Assembly (NCBI GenBank): GCA_025934635.1 | Contig: JAICWX010000024.1 | Location: 1 to 47,012 of the forward strand | Direction: 5' to 3' | Length of the DNA: 47,012 nt | Origin: Streptosporangiaceae bacterium | Lineage (GTDB): Bacteria > Actinomycetota > Actinomycetes > Streptosporangiales > Streptosporangiaceae | Part shown: positions 17,696-26,004 of the stretch, one piece after another | How the letters are laid out: every line of letters starts with the position of its first letter | How positions within the stretch are numbered: the stretch's first letter is position 1 | Translations under genes and position numbers: made by a program | The notes under the pieces: model-generated | What the model was told of the DNA's origin: nothing | Seen by the model: only the letters and a program-made list of their open reading frames with translations | Databases searched by the model: none

Positions 17696-18538
17696 TTACT
17701 GCCAGCGGACCGGGTCGCCGGTGCTGATCCGGCCGGGGCGCAGCACCTGCGCGTAGACCCCGGCGCACGGCTCGGGACCGGTCTCCGGCAGCGGGCTGAC
17801 CCGGTTGTGCCGGGCCAGGACCCGCAGGGCCTCGGCGTCCCGGGGCAGGCCGCCGTGGGCCAGGGTCGGCACCGCGCACCGCGGGGTCCGGGCGATCACG
17901 CGCAGCACCAGGTCGGCGCCGACCCGCAGGTCCCGGCCGAGCCAGTCGTTCTCGGTGAATCCGGCCGCCCCGGTGCCGATGACGAGGTTGGGGCGGTACC
18001 GCTCCAGGTGAGCGCGCCGGTACGGGCTGAGCTCGGCGATCCGGTCCAGCGTCGCGCTGGTCAGCAGGTGCAGCGGGGCGAAGTCGACGAACGTGCCGGG
18101 CGGGGCGCCCGCGCCGATCTCGATCACCTTCGCCTCGACCGGGGCCGTTATCCCGTCGCGGAGCACCGCCTCGGGGACGGCCCGGTCCAGCGAAGCCCCG
18201 GGCGGCGGGACCGAGGTCAGCGTGACCGGCTCGCCCAGCAGCCCGGACAGCACGTCGTCGACGTCCGCGTCGGTGCTGGCGACGGTCTTGCCGTCCGGCA
18301 GCGTGATCAGGGCGGCCGCCACGGGGCCGGCTCGGTCGAGGGCCTTGGCGGACACGGTCAGCAGGTCCCGCCACAGCCGCGGGTTCTTGGCGCTCGCGAC
18401 CTTGCCGGTGCGGCGGCTGACCACGGCCAGCCGCCGGTCCCCGGCCAGCCCGGCCCGGCTGACATCGCCGGCGTCCAGGTCCTCGCCCAGCATCGACTTG
18501 ACCGGATAACGCCGCAACCTCGTCACTGTCCCGAGCAT
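17696..18538 (-). CDS. MOSC domain protein with MOSC N-terminal beta barrel
   Basis: A 280-residue protein related to the molybdenum cofactor sulfurase C-terminal domain. The N-terminal barrel begins RLRRYPVKSMLGE and AGDRRLAVV. The MOSC part has PLHLLTSATL, RYRPNLVIG and the conserved cysteine in RTPRCAVPT. Members bind sulfur or molybdenum cofactor, as in mARC/YcbX proteins that reduce N-hydroxylated compounds. ATG 18538 is preceded by TAGGCT ending 6 nt upstream, another leaderless promoter. It converges with the RsbW-like gene. Substrate unknown. Confidence 0.88.
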   Translation of the reverse strand: MLGTVTRLRRYPVKSMLGEDLDAGDVSRAGLAGDRRLAVVSRRTGKVASAKNPRLWRDLLTVSAKALDRAGPVAAALITLPDGKTVASTDADVDDVLSGLLGEPVTLTSVPPPGASLDRAVPEAVLRDGITAPVEAKVIEIGAGAPPGTFVDFAPLHLLTSATLDRIAELSPYRRAHLERYRPNLVIGTGAAGFTENDWLGRDLRVGADLVLRVIARTPRCAVPTLAHGGLPRDAEALRVLARHNRVSPLPETGPEPCAGVYAQVLRPGRISTGDPVRWQ

Positions 18539-18544
18539 GCTCCG

Positions 18545-18550
18545 AGCCTA
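18545..18550 (-). promoter_or_regulatory. Leaderless -10 box of the MOSC gene
   Basis: TAGGCT on the minus strand ends 6 nt before ATG 18538. No clear -35 hexamer is seen. Confidence 0.4.
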
Positions 18551-18641
18551 GGCCCTCAGGCGCTGCGGCTGAATTCCTTTGACGCGGCCACGGGCGGCGG
18601 CTTGGTCTTCCGCGAAGTAACTTCTTAAAGAAGATACTTTT

Positions 18642-19119
18642 CCTGCCAGCCGTTTGAGCTCGTGCACGGTCAGGATGACCGTCTGGCGGGGACCGCTGAT
18701 TTGAACTGGTAGGCCAGGGTCAGGGCCTTGGCGAACTCCGGGCGGACCTTCACCCGGGTGCCGATCTTCTCGGAGAAGATCGGATTACAGCGCGCGTCCT
18801 TCGGCGCCTCCAGTTGGCTGGCAAGCTCCTGGGTCGCGGTCGAACACCTGGCGTACCCGATCCGGATCGGCACGGCGCCCTCGACGCGGATCGGCGCTTC
18901 GTCCGCTGCCGGGCGGATCATCCACGCCTTGCCGGGCCCGCGGTCGTCGGGGACGGCGACGTCGAGATCTTCGCGAAGCACGGCCACGAGGCTGAAGCGG
19001 GCCGTGTGGTACATGAACGCGGTCTTGCCGCCGCGGGTGCGGCACGGACTCCCGACCGGAGCCCCGCATTTGGGACAGTCGTGGCGTTCGGTGGCATCCG
19101 CGGCCTGATCCGGTGTCAA
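18642..19119 (-). pseudogene. Serine recombinase (resolvase/invertase), frameshifted and truncated
   Basis: The N-terminus carries a zinc knuckle (CPKCGAPVGSPCRTRGG...YHTARF) found in a family of actinobacterial serine recombinases. The resolvase core follows: IRIGYARCSTATQELASQL with catalytic Ser, then RVKVRPEFAKAL. At about 18690 the frame shifts; VILTVHELKRLAG, the expected next stretch, continues in another frame and then stops matching near 18642. The remaining recombinase domains are gone. An in-frame extension RRIEL precedes TTG 19119, so the true start lay further right. The gene is dead, but res-like repeats beside it survive. Confidence 0.78.
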
Positions 19120-19129
19120 CTCAATGCGA

Positions 19130-19255
19130 CGATTCTCGCAGAAACGTTGTCGCAGAACACGGATGTTGTGCGAGGGGTTCTGAGAATCACGGCCCGGGCG
19201 GATCCGGTCGCCGGGGAGATGCTCTCAGAACTCTCGCAATCGGTCATTTGCGAGA
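19130..19255. repeat. Res-like cluster of short inverted/direct repeats
   Basis: TCTCGCAA (19232-19239) and TTGCGAGA (19248-19255) are exact inverted arms with 8 nt between. TCGCAGAA occurs twice ~17 bp apart near 19134 and 19150, and TGCGAG recurs near 19169. Several dimer half-sites upstream of a serine recombinase are what a resolution or attachment site looks like. It may equally be the operator of the dead recombinase. Confidence 0.5.
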
Positions 19256-19420
19256 ATCAGCGGCGCGCCGACCGCCGGGCGGATTCGCCGGCGATTGTAC
19301 AGACCATCACCGCTCAGGCTGGTAGCCATCGTGTCCATGCCGGCCACCTGAACCGGGTCTAGTTGCGCAGCCCAGCGGCGTACAAGAACGCTCTCGGAAC
19401 GATCGACAAGGTCTCCGCCG

Positions 19421-19451
19421 CGGGTAGCTCACGCCACGCCGTAGCTACCCG
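19421..19451 (-). terminator. Hairpin downstream of the TetR gene
   Basis: CGGGTAGCT and AGCTACCCG are exact 9-bp arms with a 13-nt loop, 35 bp past the tetR stop on the minus strand. No U-run follows, as is usual for actinobacterial terminators. Confidence 0.5.
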
Positions 19452-19485
19452 GGGAGACGGGCCGTACTCCGCGCAACGCCATCCG

Positions 19486-20073
19486 TCAGGCGCGCTCGTC
19501 GCCGTCGATCAGCGCGAGGGCGTTCTTGATGCCCTGCTCCAGGACCTCGTCCGCCAGCCGCCGGTCGGCGAGAGCACGGGAGAGCTGCAGCGTTCCGATC
19601 AGCAGGGCGAACAGGCTGAGTGTCCGGCCGCGGGCTGACGGCGGATCGTCGGGGGCGAGGCGGCCGGCGATCTCGTCGGCGATGGCCAGGACGCCCTCGG
19701 TGTAGGCGCGCTTGGCGGCCTCGCCGCTGCGCCCGATCTCCGCGAGGAGCGCCGCGGAGGGGCAGCCGTCGCCTGGGCTGTCGCGGTGCGCGGCCGACAG
19801 GTACTCGCGCATCATCAGCTCGACGCCGTCGCGGCCCGGCGGCGCGGTGCTGTACTGCTCGCGCTGGGCGTGCAGCTGGTCGGCGACCGTGGCGGCGACC
19901 AGGTCGTCCTTGGACGCGAAGTGGGCGTAGAAGGCCCCGTTGGTCAGCCCGGCGTCCGCCATCAGCGTGGCGACGCCGGAGCCGTCGATGCCGTCTTGCT
20001 TGAGCCGGCGGCCGGCCGTCTCGATGATCCGCTGCCTGGTCGCCTGCTTGTGCTCTTTGCCGTACCGCGCCAC
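19486..20073 (-). CDS. TetR family transcriptional repressor
   Basis: A 195-residue regulator. The N-terminal helix-turn-helix (residues ~8-50) reads TRQRIIETAGRRLKQDG, ATLMADAGLTNGAFYAHF, then ASKDDL. The C-terminal ligand domain (CPSAALLAEIGRSGEAAKRAY) is of the AcrR/YcdC-like type. GTG 20073 follows a strong GGAGGAGGAA site; an open frame extends upstream across the operator but is not credible. It is divergent from an SDR gene over two adjacent 14-bp operator-like sequences, so it very likely represses itself and the rightward detoxification cluster. Confidence 0.9.
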   Translation of the reverse strand: MARYGKEHKQATRQRIIETAGRRLKQDGIDGSGVATLMADAGLTNGAFYAHFASKDDLVAATVADQLHAQREQYSTAPPGRDGVELMMREYLSAAHRDSPGDGCPSAALLAEIGRSGEAAKRAYTEGVLAIADEIAGRLAPDDPPSARGRTLSLFALLIGTLQLSRALADRRLADEVLEQGIKNALALIDGDERA

Positions 20074-20131
20074 GCGTTCCTCCTCCCGCCCGGAAGGACC
20101 GCTTGCCCTCCGCTGCATCCCACCGTATGGT

Positions 20132-20159
20132 ATTACGAAGATAATATTACGTTCGTAAT
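20132..20159. promoter_or_regulatory. Tandem TetR operators over the SDR promoter
   Basis: ATTACGTTCGTAAT (20146-20159) is a 14-bp dyad with arms ATTACG/CGTAAT. Directly beside it ATTACGAAGATAAT (20132-20145) is a weaker copy. TATTACG also repeats every 14 bp. The AT-rich stretch includes GATAAT, a good -10. The layout suits two TetR dimers occluding RNA polymerase. Confidence 0.65.
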
Positions 20160-20181
20160 CCAAAAGGTGCAAGGAGTCCAG

Positions 20182-20997
20182 ATGACAGCAACCCAGCCGG
20201 TGGCGCTCGTGACGGGCGCCTCCTCGGGCATCGGGCAGGCAGCCGCGAGCGCACTCGCCGCAGCCGGCTTCCGGGTGGCCGGAACGAGCCGGAACGCTTC
20301 TCACGTCACCCCGCGCAGCGGGGTGACGTTCCTCGATCTCGACGTGACCAGCGACGAGTCGGCCGCCGCCGTGGTCAGGCAGGTCATCGAGCGGTTCGGG
20401 CGGATCGACGTCCTGGTCAACAACGCCGGCATCGGCTCAGCCGGCGCCGCCGAGGAACTCTCGATCGCGCAGGACCAGCGCGTCTTCGACATCAACGTCT
20501 TCGGTCTCATCCGGATGACCAAGGCCGTCCTGCCGCACATGCGCGCCCAGGGCAGCGGGCGCATCATCAACGTCTCGTCCGTCGCCGGGTTCGCTCCCCA
20601 GCCCTTCATGGCCATCTACGTCGCGTCCAAGCACGCGGTCGAGGGCTACTCCGAGTCGGTGGACCACGAGGTCCGCGAGCACGGCGTCCGGGTCCTGCTC
20701 GTCGAGCCCTTCAACACCGGTACCCGGTTCGACGCGAACGTAGTGCGGGGCGACACCCCGCTGCCGGCCTACGAGCAGGCACGGCAAACCTTCGACGACA
20801 TCCTGGCCGACGCGATCAAGGCCGGCGGCGACCCCGCCGTCGTCGCCAAGGTGATCGTCGCGGCAGCCACCGACCCGGTCCCGAAGCTGCGCTACACCGC
20901 CGGCCCGCGGGCCGGGCGCGTCAGCACGCTGCGCCGAATCGCCCCCGCCCGGGTCTTCGACAAGCAGATCCGCAAGATCAACCACCTGGCCAGCTGA
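20182..20997 (+). CDS. SDR family oxidoreductase
   Basis: A 271-residue classical short-chain dehydrogenase. The cofactor motif is TGASSGIG (residues 11-18), NNAG is at 80-83, and the catalytic residues are Ser132/133 (NVSSVAG), Tyr146 and Lys150 (YVASK). An Asp-poor second strand with TSRNAS suggests NADPH preference. ATG 20182 follows AAGGAG. It is the first gene of the TetR-controlled cluster; the gene order SDR, quinone reductase, hydrolase suggests handling of reactive carbonyl or aromatic compounds. The substrate is unknown. Confidence 0.9.
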   Translation: MTATQPVALVTGASSGIGQAAASALAAAGFRVAGTSRNASHVTPRSGVTFLDLDVTSDESAAAVVRQVIERFGRIDVLVNNAGIGSAGAAEELSIAQDQRVFDINVFGLIRMTKAVLPHMRAQGSGRIINVSSVAGFAPQPFMAIYVASKHAVEGYSESVDHEVREHGVRVLLVEPFNTGTRFDANVVRGDTPLPAYEQARQTFDDILADAIKAGGDPAVVAKVIVAAATDPVPKLRYTAGPRAGRVSTLRRIAPARVFDKQIRKINHLAS

Positions 20998-21108
20998 CGG
21001 GAACGGGCCGGCCGGCGATGGGTCCCGGCGTCCTGTCGTGACCACCTAAGGCGCTCACCCCATCTGGGCAGCCGCTAACCCCGCGGAATTCTTGAAGGAA
21101 GGTGTCAC

Positions 21109-22107
21109 ATGAAGGCTCTCGTTGTCGACAAGTACGGCAAGGACAGCACGCTGCGAGCACGGCAGATGCCCGAGCCGGAGATCGGCGAGCATGACGCCCT
21201 GGTCCGGATCGCCGCCGCCGGGGTCAACCCGCTCGACGCCAAGATCATGGCCGGCGAGTTCAGGCTCGTGCTGCCGTACAAGCCGCCGTTCGTGCTCGGC
21301 AACGATCTCGCCGGCGTGGTGGAGAAGGCCGGGTCCGGTGTGCACCGGTTCGCGCCGGGCGATGAGGTCTACGCACGTCCGGACAAGGACCGGATCGGGA
21401 CCTTCGCCGGGCTCATCTCGGTCAGGGAGGACGACCTGGCGCCCAAGCCGGCCGGGCTGACCATGGCGCAGGCGGCGTCGCTGCCCCTGGTCGCCCTCAC
21501 GGCGTGGCAGGCGCTGGTCGAGCGGGCGGACGTCAAGCCCGGCCAGAAGGTGCTCATACATGCGGGATCCGGCGGGGTGGGCACGATCGCGATCCAGCTG
21601 GCCAGGTACCTGGGCGCCTACGTGGCCACGACCACCAGCACCGCCAACGCCGGGTGGGTCCGCGGGCTCGGCGCCGACCTGGTGGTCGACTACCGCAAGC
21701 AGGACTTCGAGCAGGCTGTGCGGGACTATGACGTCGTGCTGGACTCCCTCGGCGGCGAGAACGTAATGAAGTCTTTGCGGGTCCTGCGACCGGGCGGCCT
21801 GGCGATCGGGATCGGCGGCCCGCCCGACCCCGGCTTCGCGGGGCAGCTGGGCAAGCCGCTTCTGCGGCCGGTGATGGCCCTGCTCAGCCGCAAGGTCAGG
21901 AGCGCGGCGCGTAAGCACGGGGTCCGGTACTCGTTCCTGTTCATGCGCGCCAGCGGCGAGCAGCTGGGCGAGATCACCGCGCTGGTCGACGCCGGCGTGA
22001 TCCGCCCGGTCATCGACCGGGTCTTCGACTTCGCCGACACCGCCGCGGCGCTGGACTACGTCAACTCCGGGCGGGCCAAGGGCAAGGTCGTCGTCACGAT
22101 GACGTAG
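21109..22107 (+). CDS. Zinc-independent quinone oxidoreductase / alcohol dehydrogenase family
   Basis: A 332-residue medium-chain reductase of the quinone oxidoreductase type. It has the N-terminal GroES-like fold (VRIAAAGVNPLDAKIMAGEF), PFVLGNDLAGVV, and the nucleotide motif HAGSGGVGTIAIQLA, but no catalytic zinc cysteines. It should reduce quinones or enones with NADPH in the cytosol. ATG 21109 follows GAAGGAAGG. It lies 111 bp past the SDR stop on the same strand and probably shares its TetR-controlled promoter. Confidence 0.9.
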   Translation: MKALVVDKYGKDSTLRARQMPEPEIGEHDALVRIAAAGVNPLDAKIMAGEFRLVLPYKPPFVLGNDLAGVVEKAGSGVHRFAPGDEVYARPDKDRIGTFAGLISVREDDLAPKPAGLTMAQAASLPLVALTAWQALVERADVKPGQKVLIHAGSGGVGTIAIQLARYLGAYVATTTSTANAGWVRGLGADLVVDYRKQDFEQAVRDYDVVLDSLGGENVMKSLRVLRPGGLAIGIGGPPDPGFAGQLGKPLLRPVMALLSRKVRSAARKHGVRYSFLFMRASGEQLGEITALVDAGVIRPVIDRVFDFADTAAALDYVNSGRAKGKVVVTMT

Positions 22108-22192
22108 CTGCCGTTGACCCACCCGGTCCTGCCGCCTACCGCCCATGCGCGAATGACACTCACAGAAATCCCATCCACAGAAGGGCACGGCC

Positions 22193-23059
22193 ATGACTAA
22201 CGGACAAGAAATACACCACCATGTGGTGACGTCGTACCAGGACGCACCGACCCGCACCATCGCCGCCGGCGGAGTGAATTTCGCCTACCGTGAGCTGGGG
22301 CCGAAGACCGGGGTCCCGGTGATCTTCTTCGTCCACCTCGCCGGCACCCTGGACAACTGGGACCCAGCCGTCATCGATCCCATCGCGGCCAGGCACCACG
22401 TGATCACCTTCGACAACCGGGGCGTCGGCGCATCCTCCGGCGCCGTCCCGGACACGATCGAGGCGATGGCCGAGGACGCCGTCACCTTCATCAAGGCCCT
22501 GGGCTCCGGCAAGGTCGACATCTTCTCGTTCTCCCTGGGCGGCATGATCGCCCAGGCGCTGGTCGTCCGGCACCCGGAGCTCGTCCGCAAGCTCATCCTC
22601 ACGGGCACCGGCCCCGCCGGGGGCGCAGGCATCGACAAGGTCGCGGGGACCACGTACTACGACACGCTGCGTGCGACACTGACGCGTCAGGACCCGAAGG
22701 AGTTCCTGTTCTTCAACCGCGACACCACCGGCAAGCGCGCCGCCAGGGCGTTCGTCGAACGCCTCAAGGAGCGCACCGCCGGCCGGGACGCCAACATCTC
22801 CATCAAGGCGTTCCAGACCCAGCTCAAGGCGATCAAGCGCTGGGGGCGTTCGACGCCCGCCGACCTGTCCGCGATCACCCAGCCCACACTGATCGCGAAC
22901 GGCGACCACGACCGGATGGTGCCCTCCGTGCTCTCCGAGGACCTGCACCGCCGGATCCCGGGCAGCGAGCTCATCATCTACCCCGACTCCGGCCACGGCG
23001 GGATCTTCCAGTACCACGAGAAGTTCGTACCCGTCGCGCTTGACTTCCTCGCCCGCTGA
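22193..23059 (+). CDS. Alpha/beta hydrolase
   Basis: A 288-residue hydrolase. FFVHLAGTLDNWDP forms the oxyanion region, Ser113 is in FSFSLGG, the acidic residue is Asp in NGDHDRMVP, and His is in DSGHGGIFQYH near the end. The elbow is S-x-S-x-G rather than G-x-S-x-G, as in a subset of this family. Members include non-haem peroxidase-like and ester hydrolases. It is third in the TetR cluster, 85 bp after the quinone reductase. Function within the pathway is inferred only. Confidence 0.87.
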   Translation: MTNGQEIHHHVVTSYQDAPTRTIAAGGVNFAYRELGPKTGVPVIFFVHLAGTLDNWDPAVIDPIAARHHVITFDNRGVGASSGAVPDTIEAMAEDAVTFIKALGSGKVDIFSFSLGGMIAQALVVRHPELVRKLILTGTGPAGGAGIDKVAGTTYYDTLRATLTRQDPKEFLFFNRDTTGKRAARAFVERLKERTAGRDANISIKAFQTQLKAIKRWGRSTPADLSAITQPTLIANGDHDRMVPSVLSEDLHRRIPGSELIIYPDSGHGGIFQYHEKFVPVALDFLAR

Positions 23060-23181
23060 GGCCGCACGCGAACCCGGCCAACAGCCAGCGCCCGAATGGA
23101 GCACATCATGACCGAGCAGAGCACCATCAGCCTGGAACGCACGTCACCTCCGAACCCGGCCGTGGCCAGCTGCTCGCCGAG

Positions 23182-23649
23182 GTGAGCGCCGAGGCGCCCC
23201 GGCAGGGCGCGGCGGCGGTACGGCTCAACATCGCCGTCGCCCACCAGCTCGGCATGCCGCTGGCGGACCTGCAGTGCATGGGCCTGCTGGCCGACGGGCC
23301 CTCGGCCCCCGGTGACCTGGCCGCCCGGCTCGGCCTGACCAGCGGCGCGATGACCAAGGTGCTCGACCGCCTCGAGCGCGCCGGCTACGTCACCCGCGCC
23401 GCCGACCCGTCCGACCGGCGCCGCGTCACGATCGCCGCCGACCCGGCCGGGCTTTCCCGGCTGGCGGACTGCTACGCCCCCATGGGGGAGAAGATGAACC
23501 GGTACCTGGCCGGATGCAGCGCCGCCGACCTGGCCGCCGTGCTGGCGTTCATGCGGGCCGGCCGGCGCGCCGCCGACGAGGAGATCGCCCGGATCAGGCG
23601 GCAGGGCATCAGGCACGCCACCCGCCGGCCCCGGCCGGAGCAGCTCTAG
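23182..23649 (+). CDS. MarR family regulator, 5' end probably frameshifted
   Basis: 155 residues from GTG 23182 carry the winged helix: PGDLAARLGLTSGAMTKVLDRLERAGYVTRAADPSDRRRV, then a helical dimer end. The natural N-terminus seems to be longer. ATG 23108 opens MTEQSTISLER in another frame, and a one-base shift near 23138-23145 would join it to TSEPGRGQLLAEVSAEAPRQ and on into this frame. So either translation starts at GTG 23182 and gives a clipped protein, or a base is missing here. It is the last gene of the TetR cluster and may sense the same compounds. Confidence 0.8.
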   Translation: MSAEAPRQGAAAVRLNIAVAHQLGMPLADLQCMGLLADGPSAPGDLAARLGLTSGAMTKVLDRLERAGYVTRAADPSDRRRVTIAADPAGLSRLADCYAPMGEKMNRYLAGCSAADLAAVLAFMRAGRRAADEEIARIRRQGIRHATRRPRPEQL

Positions 23650-23679
23650 CGGCCCGCGCGGGGCAGCGGCCCGCCGCCG

Positions 23680-24075
23680 TCAGCCCGCGGCGACGGCGAC
23701 GGCCTCGATCTCGACCAGCTGGCCCGGGTAGCCGAGCACCGCCACGCCGAGCAAGGTGCTGGGCGCGTCGTGCTCGCCGAACACCGCGCTGACGACATCC
23801 CAGGCCGCCACCAGGTCGGCGCGCTCGGCCGACGCGACGAACACGGTGGTCTTGAGCACGTCGGCCAGCGTGGCCCCGGCCTCGGCCAGGGCGGTGGCCA
23901 GGTTGGCCACCGCCAGGCTGGCCTGCGCCCGCACGTCGCCCGGGCCGACGACCACGCCGCGGTCATCCAGCGGGCATGCCCCGGCGGTGAAGACCAGGGC
24001 GCCGGGCGGGGCCACCGCGGCGTACGCGTAGGGAACCCCGGCGTACAGGCTGCCGGACCGGATCAGGTTGATCAT
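23680..24075 (-). CDS. RidA/YjgF family protein
   Basis: 131 residues of the trimeric YjgF/YER057c/UK114 fold. Landmarks are the strand LVFTAGACPLDDRG, VRAQASLAVANLATALAEAGATLADVLKTTVFVA, and the end PGQLVEIEAVAVA. Canonical RidA deaminates reactive enamines and needs an arginine in an ARS-type motif. Here the matching stretch is APST, so this is probably a RidA-like subgroup without classical deaminase activity. ATG 24075 is clear. It converges with the MarR gene. Confidence 0.87.
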   Translation of the reverse strand: MINLIRSGSLYAGVPYAYAAVAPPGALVFTAGACPLDDRGVVVGPGDVRAQASLAVANLATALAEAGATLADVLKTTVFVASAERADLVAAWDVVSAVFGEHDAPSTLLGVAVLGYPGQLVEIEAVAVAAG

Positions 24076-24094
24076 GGGGACAGCATGCCATCCG

Positions 24095-25134
24095 CTAGGA
24101 CCACTTCTTCCCGTTCTGGAAGTCGGCGGCGAAAGTCGTGGCGATCGCGGACATCACGGGATGGCTGGAGGTGATCAGCCCCAGCTCGCGGTTCTGGTTG
24201 AGGGAGGTGCTGGAGAAGTTCTCCGACCCGATGAAGACCTTGGCGTGACTGGTGCCGTAGTCGGCCTCGATGACCTTGCCGTGGATGTAGAAGCCCTTGG
24301 AGGAACTGTAGTAGCTGACCCGGACGCCGCCCTTGGACAGGTCGGAGAAGTCATCGTCGTACTCGCTGCTCTCGTTCTCCCCGCAGACCTGCACCTTGAC
24401 GCCGCGCCTGGCCGCCGCTGTCAGCGCCTTCTCCACCGTGGCGTCGCCCATCTCCTCGCTGTAGATCCGCAGGCTGCTCCGCGCGCCGCTGATGAGGGCG
24501 ATCAGCTGGTCCTGCGCATCGGTCGGCGACCAGACCAGGTCGCTCCCGTGGCCGGGCGTAACGGAGCGCTTGGCGAAGTCGGCGTTGAACACCGTGGTGA
24601 TGGCGGCGATGTCGGCCCGGCTGGTGTCCGTCACCAGGAAGTCCCGCGAGGTCGCGTAGTACCTGCTGGTAGGTTGGCGGTCATGATGATCGCCTTCGAC
24701 CCGTCGGCGGTGATGGTCTTCTGGTGGGTGTACCGGTAGTCCGCGGACGACCAGGTGACCTTGACATGGTGAGAGCGGAAATAGGAATACGCGTCCGCGT
24801 TGATGCTCTTCGCCCGGCGGTCCAGGATCACGCGGACCTGCACGCCGCGCCCGGCCGCGGCACCCAGGTCGTGTTCGGCCGTCGTGTCGGAGAACTCGTA
24901 CATGGTCACGTTGATGCTGTGCCTGGCCTTGCTGATGAGCGTGTAGACGGGGGAGAAGCCCGCGCTGGGCTCGACGGTCAGCGAGCCGGCCCGGCTGATG
25001 CTGGTCGCCCCGGTGACCGCGGCGCCCGTGGCGCCGTCGGCCGGGGCGGCGTCCTGGATCTGGCAGCCGGCCAGGGCCAGCAGCGTGACCCCGATCCCGG
25101 CCACGGCAGCGGGAACGGCACTGCGACGGGACAT
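24095..25134 (-). pseudogene. Phospholipase D-like lipoprotein, one frameshift
   Basis: A secreted two-HKD phospholipase D-family protein. It starts at ATG 25134 after GAGGAGGAAG with a signal peptide and lipobox ending LALAGC (Cys24). The first HKD-type motif is HQKTITADGSKAIIMTANL; the frame then ends at 24631. The continuation (RYYATSRDFLVTDTSRADI) lies in the next frame and carries the second motif HGKVIEADYGTSHAKVFIGS to 24095. One base seems missing at about 24671 in CTACCAGC. With it restored the protein is full length and both motifs are intact, so this could be a read error. Likely a surface lipoprotein hydrolase or nuclease. Confidence 0.8.
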
Positions 25135-25257
25135 GACGGCTTCCTCCTCGAAGGGCTGGACCGAACCGCCTCCTGATGTGTCCGTCACCTCGGCTACCCC
25201 GCGCCGCGCGGACTATGGCGCGCCCCGGCGCACCTTCGGAATGTCAGCGCGCCGGCC

Positions 25258-25263
25258 TAGCCT
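25258..25263 (+). promoter_or_regulatory. Leaderless -10 box
   Basis: TAGCCT ends 6 nt before ATG 25270, and no ribosome site precedes that ATG. This fits a leaderless transcript of the hydrolase gene. Confidence 0.45.
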
Positions 25264-25269
25264 CGGGGC

Positions 25270-25983
25270 ATGGACATCATCTTGATCCCCGGGTTCTGGC
25301 TCGACGCCTCATCCTGGGACGACATCGTGCCCGCCCTCGAGGGGGCCGGGCACCGCGCGCACCCGCTGACGCTGCCCGGGATGGAATCACCAGACGCCGA
25401 CCGTGCTTCGGTAACCCTGCGCGACCACATCGACGCGGTCGTCGCGGTGATCGACGCACTCGGCCCGGCCGGCGGCAAGGTGATCCTGGTCGGGCACTCC
25501 GGCGGCGGCGCGGTCGCCCACGCCGCCGTCGACGCACGCCCGGACCGCGTCGCCCGGGTCGTCTACGTCGACAGCGGCCCGCTCGGCGAGGGCGGCCTGA
25601 TCAACGACGAGTTCCCGGCCGAGAACGGCGAGGTCCCGCTGCCGGACTGGTCCCTGTTCGAGAAGGAGGACCTGATCGACCTGGACGACGACCTGCGGGC
25701 GGCGTTCCGGGCCCGCGCCATCCCCACGCCGGAGCACGTCGCCGTCGACCGGCAGCACCTTGGCGACGAGCGGCGCTACGACGTGCCCGTTACCGTCATC
25801 GCGTGCGAGTTCCCCGCCGCGATGTTCCGGGAGTGGATGGAACAAGGCCACCCCGCCGTGCGGGAGCTCGCGAAGATCCGCGACGTCGGGTTCATCGACC
25901 TGCCCACCGGGCACTGGCCGCAGTTCACCCGGCCGGCCGACCTCAGCCAGGCGATCCTCGCGAGCGTCGGCCCCGTCGGGTAG
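25270..25983 (+). CDS. Alpha/beta hydrolase (esterase-like)
   Basis: A compact 237-residue alpha/beta hydrolase. It starts directly with the first core strand IILIPGFWLDASSWDDI, has Ser77 in VGHSGGGAVAH, and a C-terminal LPTGHWPQFTRPADL with the catalytic His. The pattern matches small actinobacterial hydrolases related to salicylate-esterase/hydroxynitrile-lyase folds. It diverges from the phospholipase-like gene and converges with the permease, 21 bp from that gene's stop. Substrate unknown. Confidence 0.88.
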   Translation: MDIILIPGFWLDASSWDDIVPALEGAGHRAHPLTLPGMESPDADRASVTLRDHIDAVVAVIDALGPAGGKVILVGHSGGGAVAHAAVDARPDRVARVVYVDSGPLGEGGLINDEFPAENGEVPLPDWSLFEKEDLIDLDDDLRAAFRARAIPTPEHVAVDRQHLGDERRYDVPVTVIACEFPAAMFREWMEQGHPAVRELAKIRDVGFIDLPTGHWPQFTRPADLSQAILASVGPVG

Positions 25984-26004
25984 GCCCCCCGTCGCGGCGG
26001 CCTC

